Shown here: piece after piece, positions 43,450-50,622 of the stretch | Numbering within the stretch: position 1 is the stretch's first letter | Layout of the letters: each line of letters opens with the position of its first letter | Source of the DNA: Arthrobacter sp. MA-N2 | GTDB lineage: Bacteria; Actinomycetota; Actinomycetes; Actinomycetales; Micrococcaceae | Assembly (NCBI RefSeq): GCF_000517125.1 | Contig: NZ_KI912157.1 | Span: forward strand, 216,979-280,978 | Direction of reading: 5' to 3' | DNA: 64,000 nt | Translations under genes and position numbers: made by a program | The notes under the pieces: model-generated | Database searches by the model: none | Told to the model about the DNA's origin: nothing | What the model saw: the letters and a program-made list of their open reading frames with translations, nothing else

Positions 43450-43877
43450 CCCTTGCAAAGTGCAGAGAAGCTACCACCGTGCGCCGCGAATGGGTCAAGA
43501 ACCTGCTGGCCAAGAAGCAGGCCCCCAAGGGCTGGCAGTACTTCACCGTCCACGCCATCACCCACCACTCCGAAACCGCCAGCGGCTACGAGGGAAAGGT
43601 CGCCGCCGAGATGGCCGGAGTGAAGTTCGAAGAATCCACCCAGTGGGCATGGAACCCGCTCAGGGACCACGTCGCAAAGACGACCGCACGGCCGGAGTTC
43701 TCACTGATTGCCCTGATCTGCGCAGGCTACGAAAAGACCATCCAAAAGGACTCGTGGCGCTCACCGAGCCAAACCCACCGGGACTACCTGAATCAGCTGG
43801 TCCTCTGGGGCTACACGGCAAGCGAGGTCGAGCAGATCATCATCGACAGCGGCGAAAAGGCTGAAACGACCGGATAG
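43450..43877 (+). pseudogene. parB: parB-like gene, 3' part
   Basis: The frame after the right core reads ALAKCREATTVRREWVKNLL, AKKQAPKGWQYFTVHAI and ends EQIIIDSGEKAETTG with TAG at 43875-43877. VRREWVKNLL-type sequence is the usual continuation of plasmid ParB-like proteins after the segment that ends the 5' part. The phase fits exactly on removal of the element. A TTG at 43443 could start an N-truncated product, but only by chance. Confidence 0.83.
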
Positions 43878-44138
43878 ACCACGGCTCCTGTGCTGGGTGG
43901 CGGACCACGAACCCCGCCCGGCACAGGCCCCAACCGAATCACCACGAGAGGGCCAGGAACCATCCAGAAGTCGGGCGGTCCGCCGCCCAGGGCGAACCAC
44001 AGCAACCACTCACCAGCGGCGGACCGCCGTCCGGCGCAACATCGCGAACAACCAGGAAGAGCCGCGCTCCAGCAACGACGCTGGGCAGGGCGGCCGCCAC
44101 TTCAACTAGACTGAACCATAGATTTCTTTGCAGAGAAG

Positions 44139-44175
44139 CCCGAAAGGAGCCGGCACACGCCGGCTCCTTTCCGGG
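44139..44175 (+). terminator. Intrinsic terminator after parB
   Basis: AAAGGAGCCGGC (44143-44154) and GCCGGCTCCTTT (44159-44170) pair perfectly around ACAC, with an outer CCCG/CGGG extension. It probably ends transcripts of both parB and, from the other side, the DUF2188 gene. The 260 bases between parB and it hold no clear gene. Confidence 0.75.
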
Positions 44176-44207
44176 TTAATGGGCAACCACAGGTCCCCCG
44201 AGCCGGC

Positions 44208-44435
44208 TCAGCCCCGAACGTTCCTGGGATCGTTGCCGTAACTGTTCTTGGACCCGATCTGACCGTCCTGGTTCTTGATCACGTGCTCAACCTTGTCCGC
44301 CTGGGCAGCTTCCCGGCCTGCAGCTTCCGCTTCGGCCTTGGTGCTGTAGCCGGCACCGAACGCGCGGTCAGTACCCTCGCGCTTGTTCTTCCACTGGCCG
44401 TCCTCGTAGTACGTCTCAATGTCACCCTGAGCCAC
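44208..44435 (-). CDS. DUF2188 family protein
   Basis: A 75-residue protein. I chose GTG 44435, with AGGGAG seven bases upstream; the longer frame to 44594 is unlike any protein. The sequence AQGDIETYYEDGQWKNKREG, then AFGAGYSTKAEAEAAGREAA and VIKNQDGQIGSKNSYGNDPR, is the DUF2188 pattern. These small proteins are common in actinobacteria and of unknown function. It is monocistronic and ends at a shared bidirectional terminator. Confidence 0.8.
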   Translation of the reverse strand: MAQGDIETYYEDGQWKNKREGTDRAFGAGYSTKAEAEAAGREAAQADKVEHVIKNQDGQIGSKNSYGNDPRNVRG

Positions 44436-44800
44436 TGCACACTCCCTCTGCCGTTCCGGACCAACTGACAACCGCCGCGCACAGCGCAGGCAGCGAAAAG
44501 CCCCGCAGCACGAGCACTGACGGGGCCTCCCTGGCACCCACTCCGCCTGATGGGGGACAGGCGGAGAAGCTGCAACAAAACTAATAGAAAGCATGCTTAC
44601 TTTTCAAGCTGCCACGCCGTAATACCGTCAGGCCCAAATCGCGGGCAAAGTCTCCCATGGTCCAACCCCAGCGCCGCCGACGCGCCTATTCCCGGGGCCG
44701 GCGTTCTGTCAGCAGGGATGCTTCTATATACGTCAAGCCCGTCCTGTCCGGTTGGGGACGCCGGTAGTTATCTCGGGACTGCGGCGGTTAGGCTCAGCCC
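44436..44800. other. Intergenic, promoter region of divergent genes
   Basis: No gene is visible in these 365 bases between the DUF2188 gene and the membrane protein at 44801. They should hold the promoters of both. A run around 44577-44600 is AT-richer than its surroundings, but I see no clear -35/-10 pair. Confidence 0.4.
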
Positions 44801-45121
44801 ATGACGACGTCTTCAACGGACCCTATGAAACCGGCTCGTGTGGGTGTAGCCAGAGCGCTCAGGATCGCCATGCTCGGGGGCTGCGGCCTGTTAGGCCTCG
44901 TGGTGGTTGTGTTGGTCGCTGTGGGAGACAGGAGTCTTCCTTCTCTCCTAGCGCTGACGGCGGGGCTCCTTTGTATGGCAGGCATCCTGCTCATAATTTT
45001 CCGGAGCCTCGGACAGTGGGGTCAGGACCCAGGGTACAAACTGTCGGGCACGCCCCTGCTGTCCATCTTTGGGCTGTGCGCCCTAAGTGGAGTGCTGGTC
45101 GTTTGGTCCACATCATTGTGA
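44801..45121 (+). CDS. Three-span membrane protein
   Basis: A 106-residue protein from ATG 44801 with three hydrophobic segments, near residues 22-42 (IAMLGGCGLLGLVVVVLVAV), 48-66 (LLALTAGLLCMAGILLIIF) and 84-103 (LLSIFGLCALSGVLVVW). The N-terminus is short and soluble. I recognise no family. The gene is complete and stops 60 bases before an IS110 element, which may separate it from former downstream neighbours. Confidence 0.65.
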   Translation: MTTSSTDPMKPARVGVARALRIAMLGGCGLLGLVVVVLVAVGDRSLPSLLALTAGLLCMAGILLIIFRSLGQWGQDPGYKLSGTPLLSIFGLCALSGVLVVWSTSL

Positions 45122-45200
45122 TGGATGCACGGTTGGCCTGCGACGGTAAGTCGGATATGAAGACTCCCTGACGAGCTGCCCAGTCTCGAATCGCAGAGCT

Positions 45201-46283
45201 CTAATAAGCATGCCTCGAGATCGCGTGACTGACCTCGTGAGCCGTACCGAGGGTTCGAAAGATCTGTCGCGTGATGTAGCGCTTCAGACTGCGGATGATT
45301 TCCTTCTTGTTTCGTCCTTCACGCGTCCGGCGGACTACATATTCCCTGGTCTCCTGGTGCCAGCGCATTCTTACGACGGCGATCGTGTGGATCGCCTTGT
45401 TCAATTGACGATCCCCGCCGCGATTGAGCCTGTATCTGGTCGTTCCCCCGGACGAAGCTGGAATTGGGCATGTGCCGGCAAGCGCTGCCAAGGCTGCCTC
45501 CGAACGAACGCGGCCCGGATGAGACCAAGCGGTAAGAATTGCTGCGGCGCTGATCGGTCCCACACCTGGCATGTCCAGGAGCGCTTGATTGGTCTGCTGG
45601 ACCAACAGGGCCATATCGGCCCGGTTCTGCTCGAGCTGATCTTCAAGCGCGAGGATTTGTTTAGCCAACCGGGTAGCCTCCGAACGACTTACCCGGGTAC
45701 CGACACCTTCATCCCGCATCCTCCACGCCGCGATGGTTCCGATTGTTTTTGAGGTCAAAGACTTACGAAGATCGATTCCCAGGTCAACGACGCGGAGCAG
45801 CGCGATCAACGAATTGATCGCCGCCGTGCGTTCGCGAACCATTGAAGTCCTAGCAACGGTAAGGACGCGCAGCGCCGTATGGTGCTGGCCGGCACGCGGT
45901 TCTCGAAGCTCATTCGTCTCGATTCCGAGGACGGCCCTGGCCGCCCGAGCTGCGTCGATACTGTCTGACTTACCCCGTTTTCGCCCAATTCGACGCTCAG
46001 GAAACGGTGCTTCAACTACTCGGAAGCCCGACTCCGTTGCCAGCTGCCGAAGTTTGGCACCGTATGATCCGGTTCCTTCCATGGAGAGCAGTACCCCTGA
46101 CTTATCCCCGGTGCTGCGACGGGAAATCCAGCGGAGCGCCCGGCTCATCCCAGTACTTGTTGACGGGAAAGTTTCGTTCGCAATCTCGGCTCCGGTTACC
46201 GCGGAGATGATTGCCAAGGTATGAGTTTTCGAGTGTGTATCGATGCCAACAACAAAGTCGTAAGCCTGCGCCACTACGGCCAT
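45201..46283 (-). CDS. IS110-family DEDD transposase
   Basis: A 360-residue transposase. I chose ATG 46283, preceded by GGAGGTACAA; the frame further upstream is non-coding leader. RuvC-like residues appear as FVVGIDTHSKTHTL, LSMEGTGSYG and GKSDSIDAARAA. The Tnp_20 part shows MPGVGPISAAAILTAWSHPG and TCPIPASSGGTTR, with the Ser. It is homologous to the transposase at 19877 but diverged. The frame is intact. Confidence 0.9.
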   Translation of the reverse strand: MAVVAQAYDFVVGIDTHSKTHTLAIISAVTGAEIANETFPSTSTGMSRALRWISRRSTGDKSGVLLSMEGTGSYGAKLRQLATESGFRVVEAPFPERRIGRKRGKSDSIDAARAARAVLGIETNELREPRAGQHHTALRVLTVARTSMVRERTAAINSLIALLRVVDLGIDLRKSLTSKTIGTIAAWRMRDEGVGTRVSRSEATRLAKQILALEDQLEQNRADMALLVQQTNQALLDMPGVGPISAAAILTAWSHPGRVRSEAALAALAGTCPIPASSGGTTRYRLNRGGDRQLNKAIHTIAVVRMRWHQETREYVVRRTREGRNKKEIIRSLKRYITRQIFRTLGTAHEVSHAISRHAY

Positions 46284-46560
46284 TTGTACCTCCTGCAGTT
46301 CCTTCGGATCAGTGCGGGTGTCGGCGGAATACGGCGAGGCAAGTCTGGGATGGGCCACAACTTATGAGGCTGGGCAGGCTTCTAATCAAGCCATCGCAGT
46401 AGACAGAACCGATGCTGGACTCCCGATGAGCGGGCAGATCCCTGCAAGCGCACCTTAGATAATCCCAAGGGCAAAACGACACAAGGGCCACGTCCGTCCG
46501 AAGTCACAGCACCAGCCTGACAGCCAGTCTCGGACCAGCTGCATATAACAGTCCCAGACG
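46284..46560 (-). ncRNA. Candidate IS110 bridge RNA region (copy 2)
   Basis: This non-coding left end shares with copy 1 the blocks GCTTGATTAGAAGC, TGCCCAGCC, GTTGTGG and TTGCCTCG close to the gene, and GTCTGGGACT near the outer end. The middle part differs, as expected if it holds target- and donor-binding loops. Confidence 0.5.
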
Positions 46561-46789
46561 ACACCAATTCAATGGGGGAGTGCACGTTTTGCTGGCATCT
46601 CACCAACAGTCCCGAGAGCGGCTTTTCAGGCACATGGGGGCTGCGGACCTGGCGAACCAACGGGGATGACCACAGTAGCCGGCGGTGGGACTCACCATCC
46701 GTAACCGGGAGTCGGCGGCCGGGGGAATCACACAGTTGCGTGTATAAACATGTGCCAAAAATCCCTAGAATAAAAGGGAAAACCCCTAG

Positions 46790-46826
46790 TCATTCAGTTG
46801 AATGATTGCTAAAATTGAGGTAGCAA
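46790..46826. promoter_or_regulatory. Palindromes upstream of nrdH
   Basis: TCATTCA-GT-TGAATGA (46790-46805) and TTGCTA/TAGCAA (46806-46811 and 46821-46826) lie in an AT-rich 309-base gap 50-85 bases before the nrdH start. They look like operator sites. No NrdR-box consensus is evident, so the regulator is unknown. Confidence 0.45.
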
Positions 46827-46874
46827 GTCAGCCAGACGAACGAAACTTATTTGATACGAAACCAGGTGCTGAAA

Positions 46875-47141
46875 ATGACTGCTTCACCGACCGCTTACAC
46901 GGTCTACACCAAGCCCGATTGCCCCAACTGTGAGAAGACGAAGGACTACTTCGACTCCAAGGGCATCACCTACACGGCCGTGGACATCACCGACGTGCCG
47001 GCAGCGCTGGAGTACATCACCGCCGAACTCGGCTACTCCCAGGCACCTGTGGTTGTGAACAACGCCGATGACCAGGACCACTGGTCCGGCCTGCGCCGCG
47101 ACAAGCTCGTTCAAGCGGCCATGAGCCACAAGGCGGCGTGA
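46875..47141 (+). CDS. nrdH: Glutaredoxin-like protein NrdH
   Basis: An 88-residue thioredoxin-fold protein; ATG 46875 has AGGTG seven bases upstream. The redox motif CPNC lies in YTKPDCPNCEKTKDYFDSKG, and the fold continues with YTAVDITDVPAALEYI and APVVVNN (cis-Pro). The closing HWSGLRRDKL matches the NrdH W-S-G-F-R-P-D-type end. NrdH reduces class Ib ribonucleotide reductase, but no nrdIEF genes follow. On a plasmid it could support nucleotide supply during replication or transfer. Its stop overlaps the next start by GTGA. Confidence 0.85.
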   Translation: MTASPTAYTVYTKPDCPNCEKTKDYFDSKGITYTAVDITDVPAALEYITAELGYSQAPVVVNNADDQDHWSGLRRDKLVQAAMSHKAA

Positions 47142-47527
47142 GGACCGTGGAGAGAATGCGCCCGGTCGTCGGGTTCAACCTCAGCCCACGGATCCCGTTG
47201 GAGGTGGACCTGTTCCGGCAGGTCAACCCCAGCGGCCGGATTCCCACCGACATTGTGGATCCCTACGTTGTGGAGCCCGCCATTGTGGAACCTCTCAGTG
47301 AGGACCTGTACGAGGGCTACGCCGTTCCGGGCAGGGGAGGGGATGACGGGTTCCTTGAGGCGCTCAGCCGCGCCCCGGTCGGGGAAGGCGGGCTCTGGGA
47401 CGCCCACACCGCGGACCAGTACCAACCCAACGACCTCACCCACGACGAACCAGGTGGGACCGAACCTCAGAACGAACCCACAACAGACACCGAGAACATC
47501 ACCAGCACACGAGGAAAAGGAACCATC
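47138..47527 (+). CDS. Unknown protein, in frame with ssb
   Basis: GTG 47138 overlaps the nrdH stop, and 130 codons follow without a stop up to the ssb start, in the same frame. The sequence (MRPVVGFNLSPRIPLEVDLF, VDPYVVEPAIVEPLSEDLYE, GFLEALSRAPVGEGG) is acidic and protein-like, then becomes Thr/Asn/Glu-rich and disordered. Either this is a gene whose stop was lost, so that it reads into ssb, or a genuine N-terminal extension. Coupling to nrdH supports translation. I do not recognise a family. Confidence 0.5.
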
Positions 47528-48052
47528 ATGGCCGGCGAAACCACGATTACCGTCATTGGAAACCTGACATCAGATCCAGAGCTGAGATTCACTCCGTCGG
47601 GATCCGCCGTAGCGAACTTCACCATCGCGTCAACGCCCAGGACTTTCGACCGGCAGTCCAACGAGTGGAAGGACGGCGAGACACTTTTCCTCCGGGCCGC
47701 CGTGTGGCGGGAAGCAGCGGAGAACGTGGCCGAGTCCCTGACCAAGGGCATGCGCGTCATCGTCACCGGCCGGCTGAAGTCCCGTTCCTACGAAACCAAG
47801 GAAGGCGAGAAGCGCACCGTAATAGAGCTCGAGGTGGACGAGATCGGCCCCTCGCTGAAGACGGCCACCGCCAAGGTCAACCGCACCCAGCGCGGCAACC
47901 AGGGCGGACAGGCCGGCAGCGGCTTCGGCAATCAGGGCAACGGCAACCAGGGCTCGCAGTCAGCCCCGCAGGAGGACCCTTGGGGTCTGCCCACCGCCGG
48001 CGCGACCGCGGGCGGCTGGGGCAACGGACCGGAGTCGGAACCGCCCTTCTAA
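47528..48052 (+). CDS. ssb: Single-stranded DNA-binding protein
   Basis: A 174-residue SSB from ATG 47528, with GAGGAAAAGGA upstream. The OB-fold shows ITVIGNLTSDPELRFTPSGS, FTIASTPRTFDRQSNEWKDG and FLRAAVWREAAENVAESLTK; a Gly/Gln/Asn-rich linker follows. The acidic tip ends SEPPF, close to the usual D-(D/E)-x-P-F for partner binding. Plasmid SSBs coat incoming single strands after conjugation. The upstream frame is continuous, so a longer 304-residue form is possible. Confidence 0.88.
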   Translation: MAGETTITVIGNLTSDPELRFTPSGSAVANFTIASTPRTFDRQSNEWKDGETLFLRAAVWREAAENVAESLTKGMRVIVTGRLKSRSYETKEGEKRTVIELEVDEIGPSLKTATAKVNRTQRGNQGGQAGSGFGNQGNGNQGSQSAPQEDPWGLPTAGATAGGWGNGPESEPPF

Positions 48053-48124
48053 GCAGCATCCTTGTCGGGGCCGGCACGAACGCCGGCCCCGACAGTTCAA
48101 TCACCTGATGACGAAGGGAAAAGA

Positions 48125-48214
48125 ATGCTCAATCCGGACTGGGTCCAGACACGTTACAAGGGTTCCCTGGACAGCCCGCACCCGTGCCCTGCCGTGCTGC
48201 GGACTGTGCAGTAG
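48125..48214 (+). CDS. Possible small protein (29 aa)
   Basis: ATG 48125 is preceded by GAAGGGAAAAGA, a good ribosome binding site, and opens a 29-residue frame (MLNPDWVQTRYKG...VLRTVQ). It lies between ssb and the small basic protein at 48227, with 12 bases to the latter. It might be a leader peptide or the start of a decayed gene. Nothing beyond the ribosome binding site supports it. Confidence 0.3.
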   Translation: MLNPDWVQTRYKGSLDSPHPCPAVLRTVQ

Positions 48215-48226
48215 GACGCTCTGCAG

Positions 48227-48493
48227 ATGACCAAACCGAAGAGGTTTCCGGCGTTCACGCCCTACTACACCGAGGAGCAGGCGGGGCAGGTCCGGGCCGC
48301 GTTCAAGGCGGCAGGTTTGCAGGAGGGCGATGCCAGTGTTTCGGACCTTATTGTTCGGGCGACGATGCGTGAAGTGAAACGGCTGCAGCGCAAGTACAAC
48401 GGCGGAAAGCCGTGGCCTCCGGTGCAGGCCGGGGAGCTGCGGCGCGGGCAGCGGACACTGGACGAAATGATGCACCGAAACGAGGAAGCGTAA
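48227..48493 (+). CDS. Small basic plasmid protein, possibly DNA-binding
   Basis: An 88-residue protein from ATG 48227, beginning MTKPKRFPAFTPYYTEEQ. It has two helical stretches (QVRAAFKAAGLQ, VSDLIVRATMREVKRLQRKY) and a charged end. The strand-plus-two-helix layout suggests a ribbon-helix-helix-like partition or regulatory protein, but I find no certain family. No ParA gene is upstream. Confidence 0.55.
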   Translation: MTKPKRFPAFTPYYTEEQAGQVRAAFKAAGLQEGDASVSDLIVRATMREVKRLQRKYNGGKPWPPVQAGELRRGQRTLDEMMHRNEEA

Positions 48494-49124
48494 CCGTGGG
48501 GCAGGGGACTGAAGACGTGAACATGACCGGGATCCGGGCGTCCTCGCCGTCCCCCCAAAATGCTGACCTACAGGAGGTCCAGTAGATTCCGGCCTTGGTA
48601 AACCGACGGCATCTGGCGGGCGTGGGAGGATGACCTGGTAGCGTACATCGATTCCGCTTATGAGAAGACGGCGGAACGCATTGCGGCGCCCACGTTCGTG
48701 AGGGCGCGGAATCCGAAAAGCACTGAACCGAGACCCTTCAGGGGTCTCAAGGCTGTCGCCCATTCGTGGGCCGGCCTTTTCGCCATGTACTGCGATTGGT
48801 GCCATTGCCGGGATCACGCTGGCCGACGGACGTCGGTAGTGTTGAGCGCCGACCTGCAGCTTGTGGCTGTCACCGCCCTGGACCAACCAGGGAAGCCCCT
48901 CTGTGCCATAGAAGCCCTCCCCGGCGTCTGGTTCCTGTGCCCGCTGGACCCCAGGCCCCGCACCCTTGAGGTGTGTCATCCCTGCTGAAAGAAACCGAGC
49001 CGGAATGGTCGGGAGACGGCCGTCTAAGTTTCGGACCATGGAGGACTGTTTCGGCCTTATCTGGCCATCCTTGCAAGGAGTCTTTGCGCAGCTCCGCAGG
49101 ACTTGTGCGTTGCGTGCTGAAGCG
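48494..49124. other. Remnant-rich intergenic region
   Basis: Apart from the excisionase remnant at 48602, I find no convincing gene in this 630-base stretch. One frame (48698-48988) is Cys/Trp-containing but joins the remnant and lacks its own ribosome binding site. It may be decayed sequence between the ssb cluster and the mobilization region. Confidence 0.45.
48602..48721 (+). pseudogene. Remnant of an excisionase-type HTH gene
   Basis: The frame reads TDGIWRAWEDDLVAYIDSAY, then EKTAERIAAP, matching the end of the HTH protein at 53234 (LWRVGRQDLEDYIADAYRRT, ADRIAAG). The DNA-binding N-terminus is missing and there is no start codon. It points to an earlier duplication or recombination between the two regions. 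Confidence 0.55.
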
Positions 49125-49160
49125 CAATTGAAGGACCGGAATGTTCCGGTCCTTCAATTG
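49125..49160. terminator. 36-base near-perfect palindrome / bidirectional terminator
   Basis: CAATTGAAGGACCGGAA and TTCCGGTCCTTCAATTG are perfect 17-base complements around TG. It lies 68 bases beyond the stop of the minus-strand gene at 49228. Its length and symmetry fit a bidirectional terminator; a protein-binding site is an alternative. Confidence 0.65.
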
Positions 49161-49227
49161 TCTGTAGTTGCTCTATCGATTGCCTCCGCAGCGGCTGTCG
49201 GTGTTCAATCCGGCGTTGGTTGCGGGG

Positions 49228-49536
49228 TTACTGTTCGCTCGAGGACGTGCTGGCGTTCTGGTCGGATCCCTGTTCCGGTTCGGCGGACCGCTTTGTCGCG
49301 CGGCGACGCTTTACGGCGGACGGCTCAAGGCCAAGTTTTTTTAGTTCCTCGGAACTCCATCCATCCCGTGTGGCTTGCACGTAGGCGCGCTTGTCATCGC
49401 GTTCGGCCGCCACGAGCTGGTCACGCAAATCGTTGATCCGCTGGCGGCTCTTCACCAGGGCGGTGACGGAATCGATGCGGGAGTCCAGCAGCGCCCGGGC
49501 CTGGTTTCGTGTCTGTTCAATGTCGAGGGTAGCCAT
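49228..49536 (-). CDS. Hypothetical coiled-coil protein of the mobilization region
   Basis: A 102-residue, strongly charged protein from ATG 49536. Residues 1-60 are helical with coiled-coil spacing (LDIEQTRNQARALLDSRIDS, RQRINDLRDQLVAAERDDKR), and the C-terminus is a basic then Ser/Gln-rich tail. I do not recognise a named family. It is nine bases downstream of an HTH gene and probably co-transcribed with it, opposite to the mob genes. Confidence 0.55.
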   Translation of the reverse strand: MATLDIEQTRNQARALLDSRIDSVTALVKSRQRINDLRDQLVAAERDDKRAYVQATRDGWSSEELKKLGLEPSAVKRRRATKRSAEPEQGSDQNASTSSSEQ

Positions 49537-49545
49537 GGAACCAGC

Positions 49546-49806
49546 CTAACGATTGCCCTGAGCCCGACTGGCGCGTGACGCGCCCTTCAGGCGAGACGTT
49601 TCCGGCGACGCCGGAGGATCTCCTGCCAGGAGGCCGGCGTTCCTGGGATCGCTGAACCAGTCCCGCAGATAGTCCTCGGAGTAGCTGACGGTTCGTCGTG
49701 TGAACTGGAAGTATTCGGGGCCGATACCTTGGCGCCGCCACTGCCGCAGCTGCACGGGAGAGATTCCGTATTGCCTGGCCACTGTGGTTGGTGAGATGAG
49801 AGCCAC
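49546..49806 (-). CDS. Helix-turn-helix (MerR/excisionase-like) protein
   Basis: An 86-residue protein starting at GTG 49806, with AAAGG upstream. It opens ISPTTVARQYGISPVQLRQW and continues RRQGIGPEYFQFTRRTVSYS, the winged-helix pattern of excisionase-type HTH proteins, then a basic tail. It may regulate the divergent mobilization operon or act in excision. The gene is complete. Confidence 0.7.
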   Translation of the reverse strand: MALISPTTVARQYGISPVQLRQWRRQGIGPEYFQFTRRTVSYSEDYLRDWFSDPRNAGLLAGDPPASPETSRLKGASRASRAQGNR

Positions 49807-50110
49807 AACTGTACCTTTCGCTTGCCCTATGCCGCGTTCCTTTCGGCACGCTTGCCGAAACTTGGCCGGTGAGGGAATTGGCCAGTTGGAGCGGCCGGAC
49901 CGTGGAATACCGGAGCGGAGCGAGGATATGCCGCGAAAGCCGGCCGTGGAGACTTGCCAAGGAAAGACCGGGCAGTAGCCTCAACCAGCCGAAACGGAAC
50001 GACGCAGTCGTTGTGAACAAGTCAGACGCGCAGCGTCGTCCAGGGCAGTACCGAGCAACCACCCCAAGCGCCGAGAGCACGCGCAGGTGGCTCGCCGGAG
50101 CAAGCTATGT

Positions 50111-50127
50111 GGTTATGTGCCATAACC
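50111..50127 (+). other. Candidate oriT inverted repeat
   Basis: GGTTATG-TGC-CATAACC is an inverted repeat followed by CGCGTG, in the 423-base gap between the HTH gene and mobC. An inverted repeat next to the nick site, directly upstream of the mob genes, is the usual oriT layout. No known nic sequence is matched with certainty. The rest of the gap (49807-50229) holds no gene. Confidence 0.4.
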
Positions 50128-50229
50128 CGCGTGTCGATCCACTGCCTGCGCGCGTCGATCGGCGACACTGAGGGTGTCGGCCCGGAAATTCCGGGGCGCT
50201 GCGCTGGGCATGTGGGGGAGGGGCACGGG

Positions 50230-50622
50230 ATGAGCGAAGAGCAGAGGTCTCCCCGCCGGTTCGCCCGCCGCCGCCGTGCGAACATTGACGGTGCCACGCG
50301 GTACGTGCGGGTGTCGATGTCGGAGTTCGAACGGGCGCAGCTGAAGGTCCTGGAAGAACGTACCGGGCGCAGCCCGTCGGAGATTCTGGTCAGCGCGGCC
50401 CTGTACGCGGAGAACTCCGAGTCGCTCGCTGAACGGCGTGCGATGGCTGTGGAATTCATCGCGGCCCGCCGCTACCTTGCCGCCCTGTCGAACAACGTCA
50501 ACCAGCTCGCCCGGCACGCGAACGCCACGGACGAATTTCCCGAAGCAGCGCGCACGGTGCTGACCCGCGTGCGGGCGGTCGCTGACCGGATCAATACGAT
50601 GCTGGATTCGATGGTCCGCTGA
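50230..50622 (+). CDS. mobC: MobC-like relaxosome protein
   Basis: A 130-residue protein; ATG 50230 follows GGGGGAGGGG. An upstream extension to 50107 is non-coding. The basic N-terminus (RFARRRRAN) precedes a ribbon-helix-helix part (RYVRVSMSEFERAQLKVLEE, TGRSPSEILVSAALYAE) and the MobC signature LSNNVNQLARHANATDEFP. MobC helps melt DNA at oriT for the relaxase. It overlaps the relaxase start by one base (TGATG). Confidence 0.82.
   Translation: MSEEQRSPRRFARRRRANIDGATRYVRVSMSEFERAQLKVLEERTGRSPSEILVSAALYAENSESLAERRAMAVEFIAARRYLAALSNNVNQLARHANATDEFPEAARTVLTRVRAVADRINTMLDSMVR

Larger units (their letters stand above)
45182..46565 (-). mobile_element. IS110-family insertion sequence (copy 2)
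   Basis: The 3' boundary is near AGTCTCGAAT (45182-45191), the complement of ATTCGAGACT at the end of copy 1. The other boundary is beyond the conserved GTCTGGGACT, near 46560. The two IS110 copies are related but clearly not identical in their transposases. Confidence 0.65.
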
